This document shows positions 12,245-24,751 of a DNA stretch of 64,000 nt, piece by piece. The DNA is from Adineta steineri (lineage: Eukaryota > Rotifera > Eurotatoria > Adinetida > Adinetidae), in contig CAJNOI010000063.1 of NCBI GenBank assembly GCA_905250115.1, positions 435,265 through 499,264 on the forward strand. Direction: 5' to 3'. Every line of letters starts with the position of its first letter. Position 1 is the first letter of the stretch. The position numbers were made by a program, and so were the translations under genes. The notes beneath the pieces were generated by a model that saw only the letters and a program-made list of their open reading frames with translations, had not been told where the DNA came from and made no database searches.

Positions 12245-13871
12245 TTTTTGTTTTGAATTGAATAATTTCAGCAATCAAAACTACCCTTTATATACATGAG
12301 CGAATACAAAAATCATGTGATTTATTGCGGAAGTAACAGTTTGTTGGAAAGTACATTATTGCGAAGCTCGTAATAATTGCAAATGATGAGTAACTAATAA
12401 TGGGATTAAGGTCATTTTACTAGGAAAGAGCCAAGTATTTGATTTGCATATTGCATTTATTGTTTTTCGATTGAGATAAAATTTCACTTCCTGAATCAAT
12501 GATATATCGTCATTCAGAATATCAAGATTCTGTTGCCTAAAGAACCCGGAAGTGACATCCTCAATCGTTATTCAAAATCAACATCCTGCACATTTAATAG
12601 AACTTATCATCGGTAAATGAACAAAATTCCTATTGATTCAATCTATCTATATGTAAAGCTAATGAAATTATCATTATCATTCCTTTTTCAAATTATTTTA
12701 TCTATGCAAAACAGAACTATTTAGGATTTTTAATGGTCTCAGGCAAAATGTTGAATCATTTATCTGTTATTAGTCGTAATATTAAGAGTTTCACTAAATT
12801 ATCTTTGCCTTCGGACTATTTCTTGAATTCAACTGATTCGATCATTCACTGTTCTTTAATTAAGATGCAAGGAACTTGAAGATTTTTCTTGTGTATCGTT
12901 CCAACGACAACCCTATTTGTTAAGAATGATGATATACACTTGTATGAATCATTACATCAAAGATTGTTTTATGGTGCGATGATTATAGTTTCCAATTTAA
13001 ACTTTTAACCTTTGAAATTTTACACTATTGATTCTTGGATAATAGCAAAGTACACGAATATTAATTATATGTTTGACTTCCATTATACATGCATTAATCT
13101 TTGAAGATCAAGTAGGCTTAGCTTTTTCGTATTATTATTGTTGGTAAATATTGAATCAATAGTTTTTTTCCGAGAAAATACTATTACTTCCTTGTCATAC
13201 GATGATTTCAACGAATAGGCTGAAGCTGATTTAAAAACCAACTAGGATGAGAGTGTGAGCGAAGCGAATGAAGATATTTGATCTGTCACACACAACTACT
13301 GAATATACGTTGTAAACTGTGCGTGTGAAAATCTTTATAAGTGACACTTTTATATATAATGTTCAAGCGAACAAGATAATTTTTGCTTTCAATTATTAGA
13401 TACAGATGGAATTCTGAAAAGTGATTGAATAGATGAAAGGTTAATACAGCAAACATGTCACCCTCACGGTGGTATAATCAGTTGCTATTTTTATTTTTCA
13501 AGTTTGAAACATATTTATTGAAAAAAACAAAAACTTTACTGAAACTTTGAGTTTTATAAGTGTCAATCATATATACGGCTAGTATCAAAAATAAAATATC
13601 TCATTCAATGCAAGCTGTAAGTACGAAATAGTTTAAATTTGTTAGTTTGGCAATATGAGTAATCGGCTAAACCAAATACGACCAACTTCGGCAACTTACA
13701 GTACACGATTTTTCACTATAAGGCAAATTATTTTACAAAAAGAATATTAATAAAACATAAAGAAATGATTTATCGTTACGACAATTCAGAGAAGACAATA
13801 CAACTGCAAGTAAATGAATGAGAGCGAGAGTATGATATTCTGCTGTACCTTCACTCTCAAGATAGTCGACG
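12245..13871. other. Intergenic, no gene recognised
   Basis: No sustained coding frame on either strand. A short CACCCTCACGGTGG palindrome lies near 13460. Confidence 0.5.
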
Positions 13872-13942
13872 CTTAAATGTGGGTGAAGGTGCATTATTCT
13901 TTCATCGTCGATCCGGTTCCTATCCTCACCTTCACCCTTAAG
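13872..13942. repeat. G-rich hairpin island, variant repeat
   Basis: The left arm contains GGGTGAAGGTG and the right arm its exact complement CACCTTCACCC, separated by ~32 bp. The outer ends are CTTAAATG on the left and CCCTTAAG on the right. The repeat unit differs from TGTGGG, but the layout matches the other telomere-like hairpins in this window. Confidence 0.65.
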
Positions 13943-14349
13943 ACATATTTTTGTGATACTGTATGCAACAATATTGCTGGAAACACATACAGATGATACA
14001 TGTAGATTCGGTGTGTATCATAGTTTATCTGTAGCTATATTGGAAATTTTCAACTAACAAAAGAAATGACCTTTTCTTTTGTAAAATATGAATAATAAAA
14101 AGAAACAAGATCATCATTTAAGTAATTCAAGAAGGGTAAATATATAATAAAAAAGAAAGAGAAAGTGATTACTGAATTAATGTTTCTCCCTTTCATCCTA
14201 CGATCTGTTTCGATAGTAATCGAGCAAATAAAGAGGAAGAACCTTTGAGAAAAATATTGTTATTAAGCTGCGCATATAAAAACAAAATATTTAAGTCAAT
14301 TACGTAATCGATCGCGGAAACACGTTGGTATTTACTTCTAATCAACAAA
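13943..14349. other. Intergenic between two hairpin islands
   Basis: AT-rich and without coding potential. Nothing recognised. Confidence 0.5.
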
Positions 14350-14417
14350 GGTGTGGGTGTGGGTGTGGGTGTGAATAGAAAAAGTAGACACTCACACCGT
14401 CACCCACACGTACACCG
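14350..14417. repeat. Telomere-like (TGTGGG)n hairpin island
   Basis: Four units of the GTGTGG type (GGTGTGGGTGTGGGTGTGGG, then TGTG) are followed by a ~16-bp spacer and a degenerate opposite-strand arm, CTCACACCGTCACCCACACG. TGTGGG is the known bdelloid telomere repeat; the facing arms make an imperfect hairpin rather than a simple tract. Confidence 0.8.
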
Positions 14418-15589
14418 ACATATCCTCAAAGTTGTCTTGTTTATATGATTAGTGATCAATTTACAGTTAAGAATGAAGTCGCTTGTCATAAATATATGCT
14501 AATGATATGCCTGTTCTTATACATGCTCGTCAAACTTCATAAACTAGTGTTTTCTAATTATCAATTGTTCATTTATTAAACCTTTATTTTTCTATTAATC
14601 AATTTTTTTAAATAAAACAATGTATGGTAAATGAAGAAATATTTTCATTAATGGATCGATATTTATTAAATTAATTTTAGATTTAATTTCGTTAGAAAAT
14701 TTGTTCAATAAAATTTAATATTTTAATAACACAATTATTAAATGAACTTCGTTGTAACAAATAACGAATAAGTCTATCAATATATTTTGACTGAAAATAA
14801 AAAAAACATTTTTATTATTAATCAGTATCAATTAATTTCATCAGTTTATGATTCAAAACCATAATAAATAATATATAAACTGTGCAGTTGTTGAATTTAT
14901 TTTATCGTGATTATCATATCATAGTTCAGTATTTGAATCAAATACTAAATGAATTATATATAGGAATTCTTTTAAAATGATAGATGAATTATATAAATTA
15001 CATTTTAAAGTTGATAAACAAAATATCTTTTATATGTGTTAAACATGATTTATCAACCGTAATGAGAACAATATGTTTCGAAAAATGAAAATTTATTTTA
15101 GTTATTTCTCACTGATTGATAACTTGTATATCTTGATTTTTGTTCAATAGTTGTTTGTTCAGATGTCATCATAAAATCTTTACGTATTCTTAAAATCTTT
15201 TAGATAAAAGTAATTCAATTTTTCTGAACCTCAGTCAAAACACTTAAGTCAAAGACAATGTTTAGATTTATGTTGTATATCAAATCGAATATTACATCTT
15301 GATTTAATTGTATTGATACATGAAATTTTATCCTAGAAATTATATTAGTAGAAGTATTTCAATACAAATAGATCTATGAGATTTCTAGAATTACTTTTTT
15401 AAGTAAACAATCTTCATTTGACTAAAATTATTAATATTCGTCATTATTTTATATTAGAATACAGTTCAACATTTATCAATCCAAGAATACTGAGAAAAAA
15501 TTAAGGACGTGCTTGTTTTTTCGATATAATATATACATCATATAAATGGATGACCATAGTAGGCTTTTATTCAACGATCGATTTTTTTT
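14418..15589. other. Intergenic, AT-rich
   Basis: Very AT-rich (long TTTAAT/AATTTA stretches). No gene or repeat boundary recognised. Confidence 0.5.
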
Positions 15590-15650
15590 CTTGAGTATGA
15601 ATGTGAGTGTGAGTGTTGTTCTCATCTTCATACATACCCACACCCTCAAG
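15590..15650. repeat. Telomere-like hairpin island abutting the P450 fragment
   Basis: Begins CTTGAGTATGAATGTGAGTG and ends TACATACCCACACCCTCAAG. The CTTGAG/CTCAAG ends pair exactly and the inner arms pair imperfectly. The loop is TTGTTCTCATCTTC. The P450-like frame starts ten bases downstream. Confidence 0.75.
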
Positions 15651-15659
15651 ATTTTTTAC

Positions 15660-16199
15660 ATGCCTAAATATCCAAAAATTCAACAAAAAATTAAAAATGA
15701 ACCTCAAGAACATAATTTAACAGATGAAACTCAATTAACACAAGATATATTAGATTCATTGGTTTATATAAAAGGTGTAACAAAAGAAATTCTTCGATAT
15801 GCTCCTATTGCTGAAGCCATAAGTCGTGAAGCAACACGTGATGATATATCTATAAGAAAAGGAGATACAGTTATCATTACTACTTATAATCTACAGCAAG
15901 ATCTATGCTATTAAAAAACTGATCTAACAAAATTTATACCTGAACGATTTTTAAATGAGAATAAAAATCCACTTCAGTATGTTTATATGTCATTTAGAGG
16001 CGGTGATCACGCATGTATTGATCAAGATTTAGCGTTGTTTGAACTGAACCCTGCTATGACAAGTTTAATGCAACGAGTTTCACTTGAAGATTCAGGCGAT
16101 GCAACAAATAATTCTGGTAAATATATTCAACGTTTGACATGTTGTTTAAAACATTTATCTGTACGCATTCGAATAGATACAGATGAAAAGTCAAATTAA
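15660..16199 (+). pseudogene. Cytochrome P450 C-terminal fragment
   Basis: Only the last ~180 residues of a P450 are present. They show the helix K ExxR region (KEILRYAP), the meander with PERF (FIPERFLNENKNPLQY), and a damaged heme loop, FRGGDHACIDQD, where F-x-x-G-x-x-x-C-x-G is expected. Cys is kept, but the final Gly is Asp. An in-frame TAA at 15912 sits where the family usually has Trp (Y-W-K). The 5' two thirds of the gene are absent; the frame begins right after the telomere-like hairpin at 15590-15650. The broken motif, internal stop and truncation all mean it is not functional. Confidence 0.85.
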
Positions 16200-16976
16200 T
16201 TCAGACAGAATGCTCAATTTTTTATATTTCTGGTGTGTATTTTTAGATATTTAAATCATTAAATCGAATTTAGTTTGTGATAAAAATTTTCGCTTACTCG
16301 AAAGATGCGTTTTGTCCTTTTTTTTACAATATCTTACAAATGCAATATAAAGAGTCATAGGTTTCTTCTGGGTAATGCAATTATTTGATTTTTAAATCAA
16401 ATTTCACTATAAACTTTTCTGTTAATTTTATACAATATCTTTCTATGTACTTTCTTGTGATCATTCAATCCAATATCATTGAGTATAAGAACAAATGTGA
16501 CGATTACGACATCAATAACTTCATGATCAGTCAGTTGTTCTTCTATATTCTTTATAATAATCATTTTTTTCTTGATAATATTACAGTGTAGATTTATTTA
16601 TCAGTAATTAATACCAAGTAAAACTTTGACTACTGATCAATTTTCTAACTATGAGCACTTCCTTTTCTGAACAGTGAACATTGCTTTACAATTCTTCTCT
16701 TATTATAACTCAAGAATATAAGGATGGGGCAAAGAATAAAAAGAAATTCATCCTTCCATCATATATTATGATCGATATCTTAGTTACTTTTTTCTCAATC
16801 ACTCCTACACTATATCTGATAAGATCCAGTACTTGATAAGAGTTTATAAAAAATCGAAAAACAGCATTACTAATGGATTCAATGATAAAATTATAATTGT
16901 AACTCATTCATTTAATATCTATCTATTCGATACTATATTATAATATGAAGATTCAATTTCACTCAACTGTAGGATT
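16200..16976. other. Intergenic between P450 fragment and inverted-repeat arm
   Basis: AT-rich, no recognisable gene. Confidence 0.5.
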
Positions 16977-18505
16977 TTAATACTAGAGATTTCAATGTAA
17001 ATCTGTTTCCAGACCTCCTGAAAAACAGGATCTCTGTTATCGAGGTCATCCTCGATTGTTCTATTATCTTTCATATATGGTATGATATTCTTTTACTAGT
17101 CCTTTTTGATATATTTGTATATGACATGATCATGTACATATATATATACGCCATACGTTGATGAAATATATCATCTTCTTTTTTTTCTCTCTCTCTTTTT
17201 TTTTTCTTTGCTTTTCTTCTTGTTCTTCTCTTCTGTCGCTCTCTTTCAAATAAACTAGATATAATGCTTATAACCTCATTATCGAATTTAATTGTTTGAG
17301 AAAATAGAAAATATTAAGGTAGGGAGTTGAATTAGAAACACAAAAGATACAGGATTAGGGCAATAGAAATAAGAAGGCTGAGAATTATAGTTTAAGTGAG
17401 TAAAAAATACTTTCACATTCAATTTTAATCAACACTTATTGAATCCATTGATTTTCAATCATACTCATTACTTTTTATATGTCTACATAAAATATTCAGA
17501 ATGAATCTTCTTGCTTGTCATATATTAACAATACGGTATAAATCTGTATTCTACTATTATTATAGTTCATACCTATCTGAGATTAGTAACAATTTGATAT
17601 TAGCAGTATTTCATCAGCAACTTCATATAAACATGCTATATTCAAAATTAAAACACGACATTGATGCATTCCTGAATATTTTAATAAAGTGAGAATGGTG
17701 ATATAATGACAATTCGGAAGTCGAGTAATTATTATCTTAAAAATCAAAAATATACAGATATATTTGTTAAACTATTCTAAAACGATATGTGAACAGTCAT
17801 ATGCTAATATCTCACATGTGTAAACATAAAAATATAATAGTTCAAATTGAATTCGTAAATATTGATTTTGTGATGTGAATTATTTGATGTATATGTAGAA
17901 TTTTATTTCTCAGTTAGTCTCAAAGTGACTACTATTTCAAAAGTATCACCTTTGTAAAAAAAGATCTACAGTTTCTTAGATTAAAAGTAAACAAAAATTA
18001 TAAATATAGCAAACAATAATGATTTCAACTAACTCTCTAGCGAATAGTTTAAGTGTTATAAATCAAAAAACAATCAGTCTATTATTTGACTATTATTTTA
18101 CTAGGATAATAATTAAATTGATGAAAAGAATATAACAAATGAAAAATAGAAGATTAATAAAAGAAGTACAGTGCGACGAACATACAATACAAAAATAAGT
18201 AAGTTCAAATGATTTTCTTCTATTTAAATAACACCAAAAAGAAATTGTGATTATAAAAAACTCTTCATATTACATATTTTCTATTCTATTGTACAAAAGA
18301 TGAGCAAGACATGTAAGCTTACAGTTTTAATTCATTTGAAGTTATTTTAGTCTTAGCGTATCGTGATCACGGTATGTGATTATTAAAATGGTGAATGCAT
18401 TGAAAGATATATCCATTTGTTGTATAGTAGGATAGGGTTATTATATTTAAAATCAGTGAAGCAATAAGACAATATGCATTTACCTTTTTCTTATTTTAAG
18501 GTAAA
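16977..18505. repeat. Left arm of a ~1.5-kb dispersed inverted repeat
   Basis: This block recurs in reverse orientation at about 40040-41579. Shared landmarks include CTCGATTGTTCTATTATC near 17052 and its complement near 41490, the CATGATCATGTACATATATA core near 17128 versus 41410, and TTTAAATAACACCAAAAAGA near 18221 versus 40300. The copies differ largely by transitions. No clear protein is encoded; the 63-codon frame at 17501 also exists in altered form in the other copy but resembles nothing known. It may be a non-autonomous element or a segmental duplication. Confidence 0.8.
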
Positions 18506-18765
18506 ATAAAAGCGTATTGTGACCAAGGTATGTGATTATTAAAATAGTGAATGCATTGACCGATATATCCATTTACTTTATAATACGATAGGGTTATATT
18601 GAGACTAAAATTAGTGAAGTAAGAAGACAATATGCATTTGCTTTCTTCGTATTATAATGTAAAATAAAAGCGTATCGTGATCCAGGTATGTGATTGCGAA
18701 AACGGTGAATGCATTGAAAGATATATCCATTTACTATATACTACGATAGGGTTATTACGTCTTAC
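18355..18765. repeat. Tandem ~156-bp repeat, about 2.6 copies
   Basis: Units start at 18355, 18511 and 18669, each opening AGCGTAT(C/T)GTGA and containing GTATGTGATT, GGTGAATGCATTGA and GATATATCCATTT. The other inverted-repeat copy carries only about one unit, so the array expanded on this side or shrank on the other. Confidence 0.8.
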
Positions 18766-18898
18766 ATTAATGATATAATACGACTGGAGTCTCGTATTTA
18801 AGTTTGAGAAAAAAGTAAAATAACAGACATTTATCTTGTTTCATACTTAGAGGTAAGATAATAATATTCAAAGCAACCAAGAAGTTTTCTTCCTTTAA

Positions 18899-20000
18899 AT
18901 GTTTATGAAAATGAGCATAGATCCAGATGATTCAGAATATTATGAGATTTTTGTATCTAGTGTGAGAAATAACATGAGAGATAATTATTTATTATTTATT
19001 TTAAGAAGTAAAGCAAATCGTAATAATTCATCGATTAAATGCCGAATATCTGAGACACATTTATTTAGTTTATTAAAATTAATGAAAACAATACTATATT
19101 CACAAACATTTGATCAAAAACAACGAAAACAAAATCAAGTTTGTCTTTTTTTTCCTTTTTTTTATTCTATATTATTTTTTAAAACTAACAAAATTCAAAA
19201 TCAAAAGATAAAAACCATTTAACAAATACAAAAGAACAATATGAAACAATTGAAAAAATGATATCCGATCAAAAAAATTCTTCAAGAAGAAAACCAAATT
19301 CAAATTAAAACAAATCTCGACATCAAATAACACAACTTAAATTCAATATTATATTAAATTATTTATTTTAGATTGATATTATTTTGTTATGTGCATTATT
19401 AGATTTAACATATTATACAGGAGAATTTTTACATATTTTATTTAAAATAACTGAAGCATCAGTAAATATAAAACTTATGATATTGAATCAAATGGTTCTA
19501 TAGAATGGTGAATCATATTCATCCTACTCATTCACACACCCTCAAGATGTTATTGATTTTTATATAAAATCTCGTTATCAATATATTATTTTAGAAGAAA
19601 ATAAACTAGATGATTTAATTACATTTGATTTATCTTCATTTAACTATGAAAGGAAAACTGAAGAACAATATTCATTTATCAAAGGTCAAATTCAAAAATA
19701 AAATTTTCTTTTTCTTTATAAATATCTTCAACTTATATTATCATTATTAATTAAGCCATTTCAAACAAATCAGCAACAACAAAAAGATAAAGATACATCT
19801 TGTGATGAATCAAGTTTTCTTTCCTCAATTTTACAAAAACATAATGAATATTCAATTGAGTGTAAAACGGATTTTACATTGCATGCTTCGCAAATACTTA
19901 TTCTAACGAATTCATATTCAAATAAAATTATTTTAATTGATTTGGCAAAACTACAAATGAATACATATTCAAGTGATAACAAATATTTTATAACTTCTTA
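18899..20000 (+). pseudogene. Degenerate VPS13-like (bridge-like lipid transfer) fragment
   Basis: Discontinuous coding remnants can be followed: an opening piece (MSIDPDDSEYYEIFVSS), a piece with LLDLTYYTGEFLHILF (19381-19500), and, after a telomere-like island, a piece with HASQILILTNSYSNKIILID (~19880-19940). The last resembles VPS13-family repeats, in which a helix precedes a ...APxxLVPxx...LVLDLGxL... strand pair. Introns, frameshifts and stops interrupt it. The 19020-19500 part is duplicated in reverse at 39480-39900. The family assignment is tentative; it could equally be an upstream part of the BLTP1-like gene that follows. Confidence 0.45.
19507..19546. repeat. Telomere-like island at the end of the duplicated block
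   Basis: A degenerate arm beginning GGTGAATCATATTCATCC is followed by CATTCACACACCCTCAAG. Only the right arm keeps the family motif. Similarity between this locus and its inverted copy (39480-39900) stops at this island. Confidence 0.6.
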
Positions 20001-20040
20001 GCAAATCGTTTTACTTAAAATGATAAAAATGAATTAATTA

Positions 20041-23000
20041 ATAAAAGAATTTTATTAGAATATTTATTATATGGAACATTAATTAACTGTTCTTTACATC
20101 CACAAAATGATTCCAGTGAAATTAATAATTATGCATTTAATGATCAAATTTTTAGTGAAAATTCATTTTTATCAAATTCTAAAAATTGATAATACTCAAC
20201 AAGAAGAAGGACAAATTGGAACTAAACATATAAAATCATCAAAATGTATTACTAAAAAACAAGATTTTCAAAAAGATGCAAATGTGTATGCAAAATTTGG
20301 TTTAGTTTTCAACGAAAACGAATTCATTGAAGACTTTATCATTCTCAAATAGGTCTTTACAACAATTATATAACTCAAGATGAAGACTCTAACTTTCTTT
20401 ATTTAATAATTCAATTAATTGAAATAAATTTTGATTTATTATCAAATTCAACATTTATTATTAAATACTGTTCGAAAAAAACAAGTTCAAGTATTATTAA
20501 CAGGCATTTTAATGTTCAACAAAATACATTAATAGTTAACATGAATCTTCAGTTTAACAAATCTAATAAAATAAGGTAGAGATTTTTATTTTTTGATTAG
20601 TTAATGGTCAATTAGAAAATTTTTGCATTTGTAAAAGTCTGGACATCCAAAACAAATTATTAATGTATTTAATAATTTAACTTATTTTATGAAAATATCA
20701 TCATTTATTTATTTTCCATTAAATTTATCCAAACATTCCGTTTCATCTAACATAAAAATCGTAAATGAAAATAATTATTTGATTTTTTTAATAAAATCTT
20801 GTATTTTAGCATACGAATGATGAACCATGTCTAATAGCTTTTTGTGAACGACTTTGCTTTGAAATGACAACTGATCTTGATGAAACAAGATTACAAGTAT
20901 TTTTTCTATCAATTAATGTTTATGTCGAAGATTCGATTGTTGTAAGTATATTTAAAAATTGATTGGAATTTTTAAACATTCACTACATGCTACAAAGCAG
21001 AAATGTAACTTTCATCTGAACCGATCAAATCAGCTTATCTTTTGATATATGTCAGAAAACTAAATAGCTCCATTGACTAGTAGTTAGTAATGCTTTCGTT
21101 TTAAGAATTTTTGAATAAAACCATTTGAGAAAAGTACTTATGATCTCAAAAACTCTTGATTACTCATCTACTAACAAACTGATAAGTCCAAATAATGAGA
21201 TTCAAGTGTTTATTTCATCATGGTATGTTTTTCAAATTTACTTAGTTATTAAAATTGTCTGCGTAAAGACTAAGTCATTTAAGTGAGATTATCAAATTTC
21301 AACATGCTAAGCTATTACTTCTGATTTCTATCTTGATCTTATTAATTCAGTAAATATGAATGAAATATTTATTGATCTCTGAATAACTCTAACAATTCTT
21401 TTCTTTTTCATCTAGAGAAATAAAACAGATTAACATTTATCTGCTGGATGTCTTCAATTATCTGGTTTAAGTATTTGTGGTCATGCAATGCTCTCACATG
21501 AAGGTTTACCACCTAAACGTGAATTACTTGAATATGCTTGGCAAATGGAAATTATACTTGGTAAAATCTCAGCTTGTTTAACAACAATTCAAGTAAGTAA
21601 TCAAAAACAAAAATATGTGTTTTTTTGTAAATAACATCATTCTCTTGTTTTTAGTTAGAAAAAACCTTAGGTTTTGTTAAAAATTTTTATTTGAAAGTAA
21701 TCGAAGATGAATATACCTTTGCTCGTTCACCATATATTGATAAAGCAAAATGAATTGAAAAACTTAAATTAGATGTACTTAGATTTAGTTTAGATTCAAT
21801 TGATCTTAATCTCATTTAAGTTGGAAATGTTGTTAATGTTCAAGTAAGAAATATTCTGTTTACTTCTTCATCTTTCATAATTTTGTTGTTTTAGATAGCA
21901 CCTATTCGTTTATGTATGTATAATATGCATACATCATTATGTAATGAAAGTTTAAATTTAAAAGTTGGTACAATACAAATTCGACAATTATTACCTCTTT
22001 ATCCTGGTTCAATAAGTGTTCCTGAATTACGTATTAATGCAAAATTTGAATGTCATCCACGAACACCAACTACTATCAAGGAACAATTAGAATTTCTTCG
22101 TCGACATGATCAACATTCTCAATGACTTCATTTTCTTTATAATCTTAAATCTCAACAAACATTAAATATTTCAACAATATCAACAAATTTAAAACGTTCA
22201 TCTTATGTTGATTTAGCAACAAATCAGTATACACTTGTGCAAGATGAACAATTTTTAAAAGTACATTTCGTCTTAGTAAACAATCATCATTTGGTCGTTC
22301 ATTATTTCGTCCTGATTTACATGTTTTACATTCACATTCTATATTTGAACATGTTAATCGATTACATGATGAATTAGATGACGAAGAAATTGGTTATCCA
22401 TTTGATTTTTGTGGACAACAGAAACAATCTAATGAACAACGTCAAAATATAAACGATAATCCATTATAACGTAGTGTACCTCAAGATTTATATTCATTAT
22501 CACGTACTAATTTATTAAGAAATTTAAAACATAAATCAGTTATTGAATGAAATGAACATAAGCGTTCACCATTTTCAATGCCATTAAATAATATAGATAT
22601 TGTTTCATCACCATCACCACAAACACCAGGAAGTGATGATTATTTAACACCTAATGAACATTTATCATTAACAAGTGCAAGTCAAACAAGTTTAAATTCA
22701 ACTTTAAACAATACAAATAATAATATGGAATCATCATCAACTTTATCATCACCAATACATTCTGATTAAAATATATTTTTAACATCATTTGGTGATAAAC
22801 AAAATTTATCAACAAATTCATTACGTTCATCATCAATTGATTCACTAGCAGCTCTAGAAGAAATACTACAAAGACAACAAACAAGAAATAGTTGAGCATT
22901 TCTACCTCGAAAAGTATGTATATCATTAGAAAGAGAAATCAATCATACTTCTTTTTTGTTCTGAGATATTAGATTTATTTATTTAGTGAGATAATCGTAA

Positions 23001-24372
23001 CTACAAAAAATCGACATGATTTATTTTTTCTACTATTTAATATACTAACTAACTTATTTCATATAGAATACAAACTAGACTGATTAGTTTCGATTTTAAG
23101 CCTTTCAAAAAAGAATTATCTCGATTTTTTCGATTCATATTGTACATAGTTAAATACATTAGAAAAGTATATTCAGATTTTTTAAATATTAAGAATTGAA
23201 TAATTTATTTAAAGATGAGATATAATAGAAATATTTCTATCTTTTAAGGAACTTCATCAAACAAGGAATATAATACTGTACCACAACCATCTCTTCCTAG
23301 TTCTTCATGGATAAGTTTACGTAATCAAATGAAAATGCTTGTACCAAAATCGATTCTTTTATGTACAACTTATTCATGATTTATCTCATTATCTTTCTTC
23401 AACATGGTCCAATAACGCTACATTCCCATCAAATATTCAGTGAGATCAAATTGATCATTGTTCAATACTTGGTTTTAATTGTGTATCTCAAGGTTTTTGT
23501 TGCTCATATTTATCTGAAATGTCTCCATCTTCACAGTCATTTACTACTCCATTATCTCGATAACCACCATCTCAACAATAACAGCATCAAATTGTCGATC
23601 ACGTCTTTCAACTGCTCAAACATTGACACCAATAAATGCATCAAATATAATTGCTACAGAAAGAGAAGTATGTGTTCGATTTATCGAAGCATTTAATATT
23701 CTTTTAAAACCACTTATGCTTGAATGTTAAACAACATATATTGAAAAATGGAAAATATATGATATTCATCCAATATCTATTCTTGATGGTCTTCGTGTTC
23801 AAGTACAAACACAATAAAATCCTTTTGTAACATCAATTGATTTATCAGCGATAAAATATCTTTACAATTACCTAAAATAAACGTTTATTTATTACAAGCT
23901 GGTTTAGCTGAGCATAATGTTCAATTAACTGAATTACGTACACCTGTTGATATTGTTACAATGTCATTATTTGCACTTTCATGTAAACAAATACAAATGG
24001 AAACAGTTTATCTAATCATGACCAATCAACAGCTGATGTTTTTAAAATTCAATTAATAACAGAACAATTTCATTGATTTGAAAACGTTAATATTCATGCT
24101 ATACAATCACAACGTTGTCGATTACAATTTCGTCTGCCAAATCATATACAAACACATTTATCGTTTGATAATAATAAAAAAATGTCGAATTTGTTATGAA
24201 TAAATTTGGTTTACAACGTTTATGTTTTACATTAATTAATAATGCAGCTAAACAACAAGAACAACAACAACGTATACATATTTTAACAATAATGACACAA
24301 ATTGATGAAACACAAACAACAAGAGCTTCATCAGAACATAAATCGAGAAGAAAACAATCAACTGATGTAAGT
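20041..24372 (+). pseudogene. BLTP1 (KIAA1109/Tweek)-like pseudogene
   Basis: Collinear remnants match the bridge-like lipid transfer protein BLTP1, which moves phospholipids at ER contact sites. Recognisable stretches are ERLCFEMTTDLDETRLQVFF (near 20850), SGLSICGHAMLSHEGLP with LLEYAWQMEIILGK (21470-21560), RFSLDSIDLNLI, the ...IRLCMYNMHTSLCNESL... strand (21900-21960), a serine-rich linker (22580-22770), and later pieces near 23670-23800 and 23880-24000. The usual introns seem retained (for example GTAAGTAATC near 21592 to TTTTTAG near 21655). In-frame stops include TAA at 21431, 21817, 22467 and 22767 and TGA at 21751, 22123, 22548 and 22893, each where Gln or Trp would fit. BLTP1 is roughly 5,000 aa, so only a middle-to-N-terminal portion is here. 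Not functional. Confidence 0.8.
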
Positions 24373-24723
24373 TAAAAGAAATTATCAGAATATTACATAA
24401 CTGGATTTCTCACTCACGCATTGCCTGAAAGAAACCAACCACATATGTTGTTTTTGTAGTAAAGTCATGTAAGCTTGCCTATTAGACAGACGCGACAGTA
24501 TCTCTGATCTTAATTGTTCACGACATTTTGATATATTAGAACTTCGTAATGATATTCATAAAACTGAAAGAAGGTAGATGATAAGATAGTGATCATACCA
24601 TGATATGTGTGATTAAGACACATCTATTATAAGTAATGAACGTTTTATTTTCAAACCTGAATTAAAACTTGTTAGAATTAAAAATTTTGAACGTCATATA
24701 TATTTTATTTTTTATATCTTTAG
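24373..24723. other. Non-coding DNA between BLTP1-like remnant and telomere-like tract
   Basis: Begins with a donor-like GTAAGTTAAAAG immediately after the last BLTP1-like codons, so it may be the first part of an intron whose downstream exon was lost. Nothing else recognised. Confidence 0.5.
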
Positions 24724-24751
24724 CCACACCCACACCCACACCCACATCCTC
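24724..24751. repeat. Telomere-like (CCCACA)n tract at the PKS breakpoint
   Basis: Reads CCACACCCACACCCACACCC followed by ACATCCTC, about four units of the complement of TGTGGG. The PKS reading frame starts at the next base, inside a KS domain. Confidence 0.85.

Noticed and set aside
18355..18765. CRISPR array
   Set aside because: Units are ~156 bp tandem copies without spacer/direct-repeat alternation, in a eukaryotic context.
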